From Vulcaniibacterium tengchongense (GTDB lineage: Bacteria; Pseudomonadota; Gammaproteobacteria; Xanthomonadales; Xanthomonadaceae), in contig NZ_RKQN01000002.1 in NCBI RefSeq assembly GCF_003814555.1, positions 248,001 through 312,000 of the forward strand: 64,000 bases of DNA, given 5' to 3'. A program made the translations under genes and the position numbers. Below the pieces are notes generated by a model. It was given only the letters and a program-made list of their open reading frames with translations, searched no databases and was not told the DNA's origin. Shown piece after piece: positions 25,673-34,037 of the stretch (positions within the stretch are counted from its first letter, which is position 1; every line of letters starts with the position of its first letter).

Positions 25673-26064
25673 ATGGACCGGTTCACCGGCGGTTGCCTGT
25701 GCGGCGACGTCCGGATCGTGGCGTCGGGGCGCCCGTACCGGGTCGGCCTGTGCCACTGCCTCGACTGCCGCAAGCACCACGGCGCGCTCTTCCATGCCTC
25801 CGCGGTGTTTCCGGCCGCGGCGGTGCGGGTCGAAGGCGAAACGCGCGACTACGCCGGGCGGTGCTTTTGCCCCGCTGCGGCTCGTCCGTGTTCTCGCGCA
25901 CCGCCGACGAGGTCGAAGTGAACCTCGGCTCGCTGGACGCGCCCGACCAGCTGGTGCCGACCTACGAGCTCTGGACCGTCCGCCGCGAATCCTGGCTGCC
26001 GCCGTTCCCGCTCGAGCGGCGCTACGAGCGCGATCGCGATGCGGGCAGCCGTTTCGAAGGGTAG
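25673..26064 (+). pseudogene. GFA (glutathione-dependent formaldehyde-activating-like) protein, frameshifted
   Basis: Begins at ATG 25673 behind AGGAGA. The zinc-binding GFA pattern GGCLCGDVRI, CHCLDCRKHHGALF is intact up to GRCFCP. Then one C is missing in the run at 25870-25873 and the frame changes. The other frame continues perfectly with RCGSSVFSRTADEVEVNLGS and ends at 26064 with RRYERDRDAGSRFEG. In the uncorrected frame the protein stops at 25921 without the last CxxC half. Either a recent single-base loss or a sequencing error; the whole gene would be about 130 residues. Confidence 0.85.
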
Positions 26065-26168
26065 TCCGCGCTGCTGCGGACGCGGCGGCCGCGACGCCGC
26101 CGCACGATCGCGCGGCTTTGCGGTGCGGTCGTGGGCAGTTGAGCTCCACCGGGACGTCGCCGCGCAAT

Positions 26169-26255
26169 GTAGCCCGGGTAGGGGCGAAGCCCGTACCCGC
26201 GTCGCGCCGGCCTATCCGCCCGAAGCCCCGGGTGCGCCTGGCTTGCCCGGGCTAC
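26169..26255. repeat. inverted pair of REP-like elements
   Basis: Two copies of a REP-type sequence face each other. One begins GTAGCCCGGGTAGGGGCGAA at 26169. The other, on the opposite strand, begins GTAGCCCGGG and occupies 26226-26255. The outer 10 bases form perfect inverted arms. The sequence matches the GTAGCCCGGGT...CACCCGGG type of dispersed repeat I associate with xanthomonad genomes. A REP transposase fragment lies next to it. Confidence 0.75.
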
Positions 26256-26265
26256 GCCGGCGGGG

Positions 26266-26480
26266 CTCACCCGTCCGGGCGATCGCAGGCACGACACCGC
26301 CCCAATCAGGCGGCAGCCTCCTTGTTGCGCGCACCGGCGGAAAGCCGGATGCGGCCAGTCCTCCACGCGCGCGACGAGCCCGTGTTTGACCGGATTGATG
26401 CGCAGATCGTCCACGTGCGTGCCCAGGCCGTCCTCGTCGCGGATCGTGTGTTCCCAGAGGCGCGCCTGCCGCAGGCGAGG
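26266..26480 (-). pseudogene. REP-associated tyrosine transposase (RAYT) C-terminal remnant
   Basis: On the minus strand the segment reads RLWEHTIRDEDGLGTHVDDL, then RINPVKHGLVARVEDWPH, the characteristic C-terminal part of RAYT (Y1/IS200-like) transposases. After a one-base frame change it continues as RRLPPDWGG, the usual end of that family. The N-terminal HUH motif and catalytic Tyr region are absent. The fragment directly abuts the REP pair, so it is a decayed REP/transposase unit that cannot mobilise by itself. Confidence 0.78.
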
Positions 26481-26520
26481 CGCGTTCGCGCAAGCATCGT
26501 CGGCCGCCATACGCATCGCT

Positions 26521-26558
26521 TGCCCGCTCGATCGATCGAACGATCGATCGAACGGGCA
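26521..26558. repeat. long CGAT-rich palindrome after the LysR gene
   Basis: An 18-bp arm (26521-26538) and an 18-bp arm (26541-26558) are reverse complements with one mismatch around a central AA. The core is tandem CGATCGATCG on both sides. It ends 2 bp past the stop codon of the LysR gene (minus strand), so it could act as a hairpin terminator or mRNA 3' end, although no T-tract follows. Confidence 0.7.
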
Positions 26559-26560
26559 GC

Positions 26561-27463
26561 CTAGTTCTCGAATGTCCCGGGGGCGAGCGCATCGATCATG
26601 TAGTCGATGAAGCAGGTGATGCGCGAGGCGAGCGTCGTGTTGCGGTAGTAGACGGCGTTGATCGATTGCCGGACATCCAGCGTCGCCTTCGGCATCACCT
26701 GCACCAGGCGCCCTTCCCTGCGATCGGCGCCCGTCATGAAGTCCGACAGGCAGACGATGCCCTCGCCGGCCAGCGCCAACTGGCGCAGGGTCTCGCCGCT
26801 GGACGACGCGATGTGCGGGCGGATGTGCAGCGGATTGCCGCCCGGGTCGCGCAGGGGCCACTGGTTCAGGGTTTCCGGCTGGGTGAACCCGAGCAGGGAA
26901 TGGCCGGCCAGGTCCGCCACTCGCCTGGGCGTCCCGGCGCGCGCGAGGTACGCGGGGCTGGCCAGCAGGCGCAGCCGGCTGGTCCCGACCGGACGCGCGT
27001 GCAGCGTCGAGTCCTTCAGCGGCCCGATGCGGAATGCCACGTCGGTGCGTTTCTCCAGCAGATCGGTAATGCCCTCGTTGCTGGCGAGTTCCAGCTCCAC
27101 CTTGGGGAACCGCTCCCGGAACCCGGCGACCCGCGGCACGATGACGTGCAACATGAAGGGAGTGGCCGCGTCCACGCGCAAGCGGCCGGCCGGCTGTTGC
27201 CGCCGCGCGGCCATCTGTTCCTCGGCCTCTTCCACCGAATCCAGGATGGCGCGGGCCCGGACGAGGAAAGCCGCGCCTTCTTCCGTCAACTCCAATCGCC
27301 GGGTGGTCCGGCGCAGCAAGGTGGTTTCCAGCTTGGACTCCAGCCGTCCCAGCGTGCGGCTGGTGCCGGACACCGTCTGGTCCAAATGCTCGGCCGCCGC
27401 GGTGATCGACCCGGTGTCCACCACGGCGGTGAAGGCCTGCAGCTCTTCGAGGGTGATCTTCAC
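26561..27463 (-). CDS. LysR family transcriptional regulator, YafC-like
   Basis: A 300-residue protein. The HTH is MKITLEELQAFTAVVDTGSI, then TAAAEHLDQTVSGTSRTLGRLE; the effector domain runs from about residue 90 and has LRVDAATPFMLHVIVPRVAGF. It is divergent from the MFS-DkgB operon. In E. coli the LysR gene yafC also neighbours dkgB, which supports both the assignment and a regulatory link. The ATG at 27463 abuts a TTGAT-N5-ATCAA operator-like sequence. Confidence 0.9.
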   Translation of the reverse strand: MKITLEELQAFTAVVDTGSITAAAEHLDQTVSGTSRTLGRLESKLETTLLRRTTRRLELTEEGAAFLVRARAILDSVEEAEEQMAARRQQPAGRLRVDAATPFMLHVIVPRVAGFRERFPKVELELASNEGITDLLEKRTDVAFRIGPLKDSTLHARPVGTSRLRLLASPAYLARAGTPRRVADLAGHSLLGFTQPETLNQWPLRDPGGNPLHIRPHIASSSGETLRQLALAGEGIVCLSDFMTGADRREGRLVQVMPKATLDVRQSINAVYYRNTTLASRITCFIDYMIDALAPGTFEN

Positions 27464-27465
27464 TG

Positions 27466-27480
27466 TTGATTTCAGATCAA
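27466..27480. promoter_or_regulatory. candidate LysR operator TTGATTTCAGATCAA
   Basis: A perfect 5-bp inverted repeat with 5-bp spacing, compatible with the T-N11-A LTTR consensus. It lies immediately upstream of the LysR start in an AT-rich intergenic region (27464-27578) unlike its surroundings. A second inverted repeat AGTCTCCAGACT is at 27520-27531. Binding is inferred. Confidence 0.5.
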
Positions 27481-27578
27481 AAGTATTTGACCTATTAGGA
27501 CGTTTTTCTGGAAATGTAAAGTCTCCAGACTCTGCGGCATCGCTTCACCCCCGGAAGCGCGCTGACGTGGAGTCCACC

Positions 27579-28763
27579 ATGCCTCTTGCCCTCCTGGCCC
27601 TGACCTTGGCGGCCTTCGCCATCGGGACCACCGAGTTCGTCATCGTCGGCCTGATTCCGACCATCGCGGCCGACCTGGGGGTCGGCCTGCCTTCGGCCGG
27701 CCTGCTGGTCAGCCTGTATGCGCTGGGCGTCGCCGTCGGCGCGCCGATCCTGACCGCCATCACGGGCCGGGTGCCGCGCAAGCCGCTCCTGGTCGGGCTG
27801 ATGGTGCTGTTCACCGTCGGCAACCTGCTGGCCTGGATGGCGCCGGGCTACACCACGCTGATCGTCGCCCGCCTGCTGACCGGCCTGGCGCATGGCGTGT
27901 TCTTCTCGGTCGGATCCCTCGTCGCGACCAGCCTGGTGCCGCGCGAGAAGGCGGCCCGGGCGATCGCCACCATGTTCAGCGGCATGACCGTGGCCTTCGT
28001 CACCGGCATTCCGCTGGGCACGTTCATCGGCCAGCATTTCGGCTGGCGCACCACTTTCCTGGCGGTCGCCGTGTTCGGCCTGGTGGCGCTGATCGGCGCG
28101 CAGTGGCTGGTGCCGCGCGACATCCCGCACGCGCCCCCGGCACCGCTGCGCCGGCAACTGGGCGTGCTGCTGCAGCCGCGCCTGCTGCTGGTCTACGCCA
28201 TGACCGCGGTCGGCTACGGCGGCTCGCTGATCGCGTTCACCTTCCTCGCCCCCATCCTGGAGGAGATCTCGGGCTTCCCGCCGCCGATGGTGAGCTGGGT
28301 GCTGCTGGCGTATGGCATCTCGGTCGCCATCGGCAATGTCTGGGGCGGCCGCCTGGCGGATCGCCGTGGACCGGTCGATGCACTGAAGATCATCTTCGGC
28401 TTGCTGGCGCTGGTCCTGCTGGTGCTGACCTTCACCGCGCCGAGCCCGTGGCTGGTCGTGCTGACCGTGCTCGCCTGGGGCGCCGTGGCCTTCGGCAACG
28501 TGCCCGGCCTGCAGGTCTACGTGGTGCGGCAGGCCGAACAGGTGGCGCCCGACGCGACCGACGTCGCCGCCGGCTTCAACATCTCCGCCTTCAACCTGGG
28601 CGTGGCGGGCGGTTCGTGGGCCGGCGCGCAGGTGGTCGCTCACTTCGGCCTGGCGCACACGCCCTGGATCGCCGCGCTGGTGACGCTGGGCGCGCTTGGC
28701 CTGACCGTCCTGTCGGGCCGGCTGGACCGCCGCAGCGCCTCGGCCCTGCCCGCCGGCGCCTGA
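27579..28763 (+). CDS. MFS transporter, AraJ/YdhP-type efflux
   Basis: A 394-residue 12-TM protein. DHA1 motifs: [20 protein letters not shown] in TM1, [13 protein letters not shown] in the TM2-3 loop, [18 protein letters not shown] in TM4 and [15 protein letters not shown] in TM5 (motif C region). The start is ATG 27579; a GTG at 27567 is also in frame. It is the first gene of a six-gene operon under a divergent LysR and probably exports the compound, or its reduced product, that the downstream oxidoreductases handle. Confidence 0.88.
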   Translation: MPLALLALTLAAFAIGTTEFVIVGLIPTIAADLGVGLPSAGLLVSLYALGVAVGAPILTAITGRVPRKPLLVGLMVLFTVGNLLAWMAPGYTTLIVARLLTGLAHGVFFSVGSLVATSLVPREKAARAIATMFSGMTVAFVTGIPLGTFIGQHFGWRTTFLAVAVFGLVALIGAQWLVPRDIPHAPPAPLRRQLGVLLQPRLLLVYAMTAVGYGGSLIAFTFLAPILEEISGFPPPMVSWVLLAYGISVAIGNVWGGRLADRRGPVDALKIIFGLLALVLLVLTFTAPSPWLVVLTVLAWGAVAFGNVPGLQVYVVRQAEQVAPDATDVAAGFNISAFNLGVAGGSWAGAQVVAHFGLAHTPWIAALVTLGALGLTVLSGRLDRRSASALPAGA

Positions 28764-28801
28764 TGTCCCCTCGCACTGTCTCGATGCAATCGGAGCGTTC
28801 C

Positions 28802-29605
28802 ATGAATATTCCTTCCTTCGGTGTCGGCACCTTCCGCCTGACCGGCCAGGCCGCCGTCGACTCGGTGCGCAACGCGCTCGACGTGGGCTATCGCGCCATC
28901 GACACCGCGCAGATCTACGGCAACGAGGCCGAGGTCGGCCAGGCCATCGCCGAGAGCGGCGTCCCGCGCGACGCGCTGTTCCTGACCACCAAGATCTGGG
29001 TCGACAATCTCGCCAGGGACAAGCTGGTTCCGAGCCTGTGCGAGAGCCTGGACAAGCTGCGCACCGACCGCGTGGACCTGACCCTGATCCACTGGCCCGC
29101 GCCCGGCAACGGCGTCGGACTGCCCGAGTACATGGCGGCGCTGGCCGAGGCCAAGGCGATGGGGCTGACCCGCCTGATCGGCGTGTCCAACTTCAACATC
29201 GAGTTGACCCGGCAAGCCATCGCGGTGGTCGGCCCCGGCGAGATCGCCACCAACCAGATCGAGCTGAGCCCCTACCTGCAGGGCCGCAAGCTGGCCGCGT
29301 TCCTGCAGGAGCAGGGCATCACGGTGACCTCGTACATGACCTTGGCCTACGGCAAGGTATTGAAGGACCCCGTGCTGGCGGACATCGCGAGCAAGCACCA
29401 GGCCACCGTCGCCCAGGTCGCGTTGGCGTGGGCGCTGCGATTGGGCTACGCGGTGATTCCGTCGTCGACCAAGCGCGAGAACCTCGCCAGCAACCTGTTG
29501 GCGCGCGACCTGCACCTCGATGCGGACGACATGGCCAGGATCGCCGCGCTGGAGCGCAACGGCCGCGAGGTCGACCCCGCAGGGCTCGCGCCGGCGTGGG
29601 ACTGA
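28802..29605 (+). CDS. dkgB: aldo/keto reductase, 2,5-diketo-D-gluconate reductase B type
   Basis: A 267-residue NADPH-dependent AKR. It closely follows E. coli Dkg[30 protein letters not shown] with catalytic Asp and Tyr, LFLTTKIW with catalytic Lys, [10 protein letters not shown] with catalytic His, [13 protein letters not shown], and [11 protein letters not shown] for the cofactor phosphate. It reduces reactive aldehydes such as methylglyoxal and beta-keto esters as well as 2,5-diketogluconate. ATG 28802 has GGAG upstream; an earlier ATG at 28763 overlaps the MFS stop. Second gene of the operon. Confidence 0.93.
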   Translation: MNIPSFGVGTFRLTGQAAVDSVRNALDVGYRAIDTAQIYGNEAEVGQAIAESGVPRDALFLTTKIWVDNLARDKLVPSLCESLDKLRTDRVDLTLIHWPAPGNGVGLPEYMAALAEAKAMGLTRLIGVSNFNIELTRQAIAVVGPGEIATNQIELSPYLQGRKLAAFLQEQGITVTSYMTLAYGKVLKDPVLADIASKHQATVAQVALAWALRLGYAVIPSSTKRENLASNLLARDLHLDADDMARIAALERNGREVDPAGLAPAWD

Positions 29606-29618
29606 CGGGGCGCCGACC

Positions 29619-30587
29619 ATGCTTGCGCCCCTGTCCCGCCTGACCGCCGGCGGCTTCAGCATCGGCATCGAAGCGCCGCTCGACAACGACTGGACGCCGG
29701 CCGGCGACGCGGCACGGCGCCAGTCCGGTCGCCTGCCGGGCGAGCCGGCGCTGCACCGCCACGCCGAACTGGCGCGGCTGGCCGACCGGCTCGGCTTTGC
29801 CGCCTTGTGGGTGCGCGACGTACCGCTTTACGACCCGGGCTTTGGCGATGCCGCGCAGGTGTTCGAGGTGTTCGCCTACCTGGGCTACCTGGCCGGCATC
29901 ACCCGCGACATCCTGCTGGGCACCGCCGCGGTCGTGCTGCCCATCCGCGAACCGTTGTTGACCCTGAAATCGGCCGCGACCGTACAGGCGCTCAGCGGCG
30001 ATCGCCTGCTGCTGGGCGTCGCCAGCGGCGACCGGCCGGTGGAATACCCCCTGTTCGGCCGCGACTTCGAAAACCGCGGCGCGAACTTCAGGGAGCAGGT
30101 GGCGCTGCTGCGCGACGGCGCGCGCGGCCGCCTTCCGGGCGGCCTGGAAGTGCTGCCCCGGCTGGCCTCGCCACTGCCATTGCTGGTGGCGGGCCTGGCC
30201 CGGCAGACACCGGCCTGGATCGGCGAGCACATGGACGGCTGCCTCGCCTACCCCGGCACGCCCGAAGACCACCTGCGCCGCGTCGCCGCTTGGCGCGCCG
30301 TGGCCGGCGCGAAACCCTATGCCAGCTTCATCCACCTGGACCTGGCCGAACGTCCCGACGAACCGATGCAACGCTGGCGATTCGGCTTCCGCGGCGGCCG
30401 CGACGCGCTGGTCGACGAACTGAAGGCGCTGCGCGCCGCCGGCGTCGATCACGTCGGCCTGCATTTCCGCCGCAACCGCCGGCCGCTCGACGAGACCTTC
30501 CACGAGATCGCCGAGTACGTCCTTCCCCTCTTCCCCGCCCCATGGGCCGGTACCCGCGTGCCTGCCGAGGAGACCTGCGATGCATGA
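29619..30587 (+). CDS. luciferase-like (LLM) flavin oxidoreductase, TIGR03571-type
   Basis: A 322-residue protein with an LLM TIM-barrel. Features: GFSIGIEAPLDNDW at the N-terminus, ADRLGFAALWVRDVPLYDPGFGDA, GTAAVVLPIREPLLTLKSAATV, and LLLGVASGDRPVEYPLFGRD. This layout and the E-x-P-LDN start fit the small TIGR03571 class of FMN/F420-type oxidoreductases of unknown substrate. It starts 13 bp after dkgB and overlaps the next gene by 8 bp, so tight co-expression is expected. Confidence 0.85.
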   Translation: MLAPLSRLTAGGFSIGIEAPLDNDWTPAGDAARRQSGRLPGEPALHRHAELARLADRLGFAALWVRDVPLYDPGFGDAAQVFEVFAYLGYLAGITRDILLGTAAVVLPIREPLLTLKSAATVQALSGDRLLLGVASGDRPVEYPLFGRDFENRGANFREQVALLRDGARGRLPGGLEVLPRLASPLPLLVAGLARQTPAWIGEHMDGCLAYPGTPEDHLRRVAAWRAVAGAKPYASFIHLDLAERPDEPMQRWRFGFRGGRDALVDELKALRAAGVDHVGLHFRRNRRPLDETFHEIAEYVLPLFPAPWAGTRVPAEETCDA

Positions 30588-31698
30588 GATCCAAGACCCC
30601 TTGTTCAAGCCCTTCGCCCTGGGCGGACTCGAGCTGCCCAACCGCATCGTGATGCCGCCGATGACGCGCTCGCGCGCCAGCCAGCCGGGCGACGTGCCGA
30701 ACGAACTGATGGCCGAGTACTACGCCCAGCGCGCCAGCGCCGGCCTGATCATCAGCGAAGGCACCTGGATATCGCCGCTGGGCAAGGGGTACGCATGGAC
30801 GCCGGGTATCCACAGCCCCGCGCAGGTCGCCGGCTGGCGCAAGGTCACCGGCGCCGTGCACGCCGCCGGCGGGCGCATCTTCGCCCAGCTCTGGCACGTG
30901 GGACGCCTCAGCCACACCCGCCTGCTCGATGGGCGCTCGCCGGTGTCGTCCTCGGCCATCCAGGCCACGGGCGTCAACGTCTACGTGGCCGAGCGCGACG
31001 GCACGCCGGGTTTCGTCCAGGCATCCACGCCGCGCGCGCTCGCCACGGATGAAATCCCGCGCGTCGTGGACGAGTTCCGCCAGGCGGCACGCAACGCCAT
31101 GGCGGCCGGCTTCGATGGCGTCGAACTGCATGCCGCCAATGGCTACCTGGTCAACCAGTTCATCGACTCCAACGCCAACGACCGCACCGATGCCTATGGC
31201 GGCTCGCTGGAGAACCGCCTGCGTTTCCTGGGCGAGGTGGCGAACGCGCTGGTCGAAGGCACGGGGGACAAGGGGCGCGTCGGCATTCGCCTCGCCCCGT
31301 TGACCACGCTCAACGGCTGCTCCGACGACCACCCGGAAATCACCTACATCGCCGCGGCCAGGCTGCTGGGCGAGATCGGCGTGGCCTACGTCCATATTGC
31401 CGAGGCCGACTGGGAGGACGCGCCGCACATGCCCGTGGAGTTCAAGCAGCAGCTGCGCGCCGCTTTCCCCGGCGCGCTGATCTACGCCGGCAAGTACACC
31501 GCCGAACGCGCCCGCGCCGCGCTGGAGGCCGGCTGGGCCGATCTCATCGCGTTCGGGCGGCCGTTCGTGGCCAACCCCGACCTGCCCGAGCGCCTGCGCA
31601 TCGGCGCCCCGCTCAACGCCCATGACCGCGCCACCCTGTTCGGGGGCGCGGCGCACGGGCTTACCGACTACCCCACGCTGGCCGGGTCCGCGGCCTGA
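30580..31698 (+). CDS. alkene reductase, Old Yellow Enzyme family (NemA-like)
   Basis: A 372-residue FMN TIM-barrel. OYE motifs: LPNRIVMPPMTRSRA at the N-terminus, FAQLWHVGRLSH, GVELHAANGYLVNQF with the His/Asn substrate pair, the SNANDRTDAYGGS loop, and IYAGKYTAERA then FGRPFVANPDLP for FMN phosphate. It reduces activated C=C bonds (N-ethylmaleimide, enones, nitro esters) with NAD(P)H. Its ATG lies inside the end of the LLM gene. Confidence 0.93.
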   Translation: MHEIQDPLFKPFALGGLELPNRIVMPPMTRSRASQPGDVPNELMAEYYAQRASAGLIISEGTWISPLGKGYAWTPGIHSPAQVAGWRKVTGAVHAAGGRIFAQLWHVGRLSHTRLLDGRSPVSSSAIQATGVNVYVAERDGTPGFVQASTPRALATDEIPRVVDEFRQAARNAMAAGFDGVELHAANGYLVNQFIDSNANDRTDAYGGSLENRLRFLGEVANALVEGTGDKGRVGIRLAPLTTLNGCSDDHPEITYIAAARLLGEIGVAYVHIAEADWEDAPHMPVEFKQQLRAAFPGALIYAGKYTAERARAALEAGWADLIAFGRPFVANPDLPERLRIGAPLNAHDRATLFGGAAHGLTDYPTLAGSAA

Positions 31699-31720
31699 GC
31701 CACCCGACAGGAGAACCGCC

Positions 31721-32659
31721 ATGAACATGCTCGCCCGGCTCGCCCTCGCCTCGGCGCTGCTGCCGTTCGCGCAGGCCGCGAACGCCGCCGATTGGTATCC
31801 CTCGCGCTACGGGGCCGACGACCAGATCGGCGCGGCCAACCTGCTGACGCCCGAGGTGGTCAAGCAAGCCGTCGGCCTGGTCAAGACCGGCAAGACCTAT
31901 CCGCTGGCGGTGCCGGTCGACAAGCACCTGCCGGCGTTCCGCCACCGCAGCTTCCGCCTTTACAACATCCAGCCCGGCGAGCAAGCCGGGAAAACGTCGG
32001 GGCCGAACAAGTTCAGCTTCAACGACGAACTGGTCAACGGCTGGACCGGCGTGGGCACGCAGCTCAACGGCATCGGCCATATCGGCATCGACAACGTCTA
32101 CTACAACGGCAACAAGGCGGCGGACTTCGTCACCGTCGAGGGCGTGACCAGGCTCGGCATCGAGAAGGTCCCGCCGATCGTCACCCGCGGCGTAGTGCTG
32201 GACATGACCGCCCACTACGGCAAGGCCATCGTGCCGGGCGGCACCGAGTTCACCGTGGCCGACATCCAGGCGGTGCTGAAAAAGCAAGGCATCGCCCTGC
32301 GCAAGGGCGACGTGGTGCTGTTCAACACCGGCTGGCTGGAGTTGATCGGCAAGGACAACCGGCAGTTCCTGGAGGTCGAGCCCGGCATCGGCATGGAAGC
32401 GGCCCAATGGCTCGCCGACCAGGGGATCGTGGCCTTCGGCGGGGACACCTGGGCGTCGGAGGTGTACCCGAACCCGCATGGCGACGAGGAGTTCCCGGTC
32501 AACCAGTTCATGCTCGCCAAGCGCGGCATCTACAACCTGGAACTGATCGACAGCCGCGCGCTCGTGCGCGATCAGGCCTGGGAGTTCCTGTTTGTTCTAG
32601 GTCAACCACTGTACGTCGGCTCTACCCAGGTCAACATCAACCCGGTGGCCATCCGATGA
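31721..32659 (+). CDS. exported cyclase-family (kynurenine formamidase-like) hydrolase
   Basis: A 312-residue protein with a signal peptide (res. 1-23, ending ANAAD), so periplasmic. The cyclase fold (PF04199 type) is seen from GAANLLTPEVVKQA, the metal-site loop GTQLNGIGHIG, RGVVLDM, the KGDVVLFNTGW strand and FGGDTWASEV. In most relatives the metal loop carries Asp (TQxDxxGH); here it is Asn, which may alter metal binding. Only 22 bp from the OYE gene. Confidence 0.85.
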   Translation: MNMLARLALASALLPFAQAANAADWYPSRYGADDQIGAANLLTPEVVKQAVGLVKTGKTYPLAVPVDKHLPAFRHRSFRLYNIQPGEQAGKTSGPNKFSFNDELVNGWTGVGTQLNGIGHIGIDNVYYNGNKAADFVTVEGVTRLGIEKVPPIVTRGVVLDMTAHYGKAIVPGGTEFTVADIQAVLKKQGIALRKGDVVLFNTGWLELIGKDNRQFLEVEPGIGMEAAQWLADQGIVAFGGDTWASEVYPNPHGDEEFPVNQFMLAKRGIYNLELIDSRALVRDQAWEFLFVLGQPLYVGSTQVNINPVAIR

Positions 32660-32985
32660 ACGCGCCATGCCTACCTCCATTTGCAGGCTGCGCTTTTGAA
32701 GTCGCCTATGAAGGCCTCACCGCCATCAATGCCTACGCCGCCGACAGCCTGATACTGCGTTACGAAATCACCGAAGGCGCACTTCGAGGCGCGCGTGGAG
32801 AGGTCCATTACCGATGGCGGGAAATCATCCCGGACATCTATGCCATCTCGTGGCAGGAAGCCGATGGCGCCACGGTGGTTCACATCGATGATTTTGCCCT
32901 GGGGACATCGCAATCCTTCCTCACCACCCGCGAGCTTGATTTGTACCGGCTATCCGGTGCATTACGTCCGCTAGGCGGAAGTTGA
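32656..32985 (+). CDS. MoaF-related small protein
   Basis: A 109-residue protein whose ATG overlaps the TGA of the cyclase gene (ATGA). The pattern CAFEVAYEGLTAINAYAADSLILRYEI followed by VHYRWREIIPDIYAISWQE and VVHIDDFALG is that of the MoaF C-terminal/MoaF-related calycin-like domain. It has no signal peptide. Last gene of the operon; probably a small-molecule-binding protein. Codon use starts to become less GC-biased here. Confidence 0.7.
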   Translation: MNAPCLPPFAGCAFEVAYEGLTAINAYAADSLILRYEITEGALRGARGEVHYRWREIIPDIYAISWQEADGATVVHIDDFALGTSQSFLTTRELDLYRLSGALRPLGGS

Positions 32986-33626
32986 AGCAGCAGCAAGGGG
33001 CGCTTCAGCGCGGGCAACGTGAAGCACCATTGCGGTTCGGGCGCTTCGGCCCAGTCGAGCAGTGGATCGGCTTCCACCGCCCGTACCAGTTCGGCTTCCG
33101 TTTCGACGCGGCCCCTGAGCTATCGGCTTCGTCGCGGAAACTCGTGGCCAAAGCAGCAAAACGAAGGGGCTGGCGGGACGTCCCGGGGCACGCGAATCGG
33201 GCAAGTCACGCCAGCATTTCATGCTCATCGCGCTGGCGCGCCTTGGGTCCGAACCAGCGCTTCATGTGCATCCCCGCCGCAACTGCGGGGCTGTTCGGAA
33301 GACGCTAGCAGCTGGACATCAGAATCAGAGACTTAGGTCATGGCTGCCCACCGAAGCGCACCGCAAAAGGCGCTATTCCCTTACAAAAAGGGACGCATAT
33401 TGCGCTAGTTGCTTAGCGTTTCAATTATTGGGCCTGCTTTTTCGGCTTTTTTAGTGAGCAGCTCGCGGGTGCGCCAGCATTTGTGCGGGTCGAGATGTCG
33501 CCTTTTGGGGGATGGTGTCGTTGAAGACAAGAACGTTGAGGGCATGACGCATGCCTCGCCCACTACACGTTCAGAGGACCTTCGCGGGTCGGAGTTCCTT
33601 AGGCTCGAGTCTGCCGACGGCCCTCT
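32986..33626. other. 641-bp stretch without a supported gene; start of lower-GC segment
   Basis: No reading frame has credible protein character. GC falls clearly from about 33.3 kb (A/T runs such as TTACAAAAAGGG and GGCTTTTTTAG). A 21-codon minus-strand ORF (MHMKRWFGPK...) near 33.2-33.27 kb and an open minus-strand stretch at 32.88-33.08 kb could be remnants, but I cannot assign them to a family. It probably marks the left junction of an acquired segment. Confidence 0.5.
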
Positions 33627-33872
33627 CTACCCCTTGTCTGACCCTTTGGCGATCAGCCATGCGGCACCAAACTCTGCGTGCTCCTTCAATGACATCGCGT
33701 GGTCACCGTCATCGGAAAAAGCCAGACGAATATCGTGCTCGTCGATTCCCATCGAGTAAAGAAGCTGGGCAAGTTCTGGAAGGCTCGCCGCGCGAACAGT
33801 TCTAGCGCGGTCAATCAGCGCTACGTACTCCACATTTGCCCATTGCCAGCTTGCGCCCACCAGAATGTCCAT
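33627..33872 (-). CDS. small hypothetical protein
   Basis: An 81-residue ORF with balanced composition, MDILVGASWQWANVEYVALI then LPELAQLLYSMGIDEHDIRL, and no low complexity. The order of hydrophobic strand, helix and acidic segment looks like a real small alpha/beta domain. It has no signal peptide and no family I recognise. It lies in the lower-GC segment. Confidence 0.5.
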   Translation of the reverse strand: MDILVGASWQWANVEYVALIDRARTVRAASLPELAQLLYSMGIDEHDIRLAFSDDGDHAMSLKEHAEFGAAWLIAKGSDKG

Positions 33873-34037
33873 ACGCGGAGCCTACCGCATAGCAATCGGG
33901 GATATTCGCTTACCTCAGGCCCGCTGAATGGCCAAGTCACCAACCTGGGGAGTTCACTGGGCTGTCGCATCCCGATCAAAATCGAGCCGGCGCAAATGTC
34001 ACCAGTTTTGGGGTAACTGCCAACAGAAAATGCGCGT

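Noticed and set aside
33873-34037. Sequence around CTGTCGCATCCCGATC that recalls an IS21-type terminal region
   Set aside because: No transposase fragment, no second end and no target duplication seen, so it cannot be supported.
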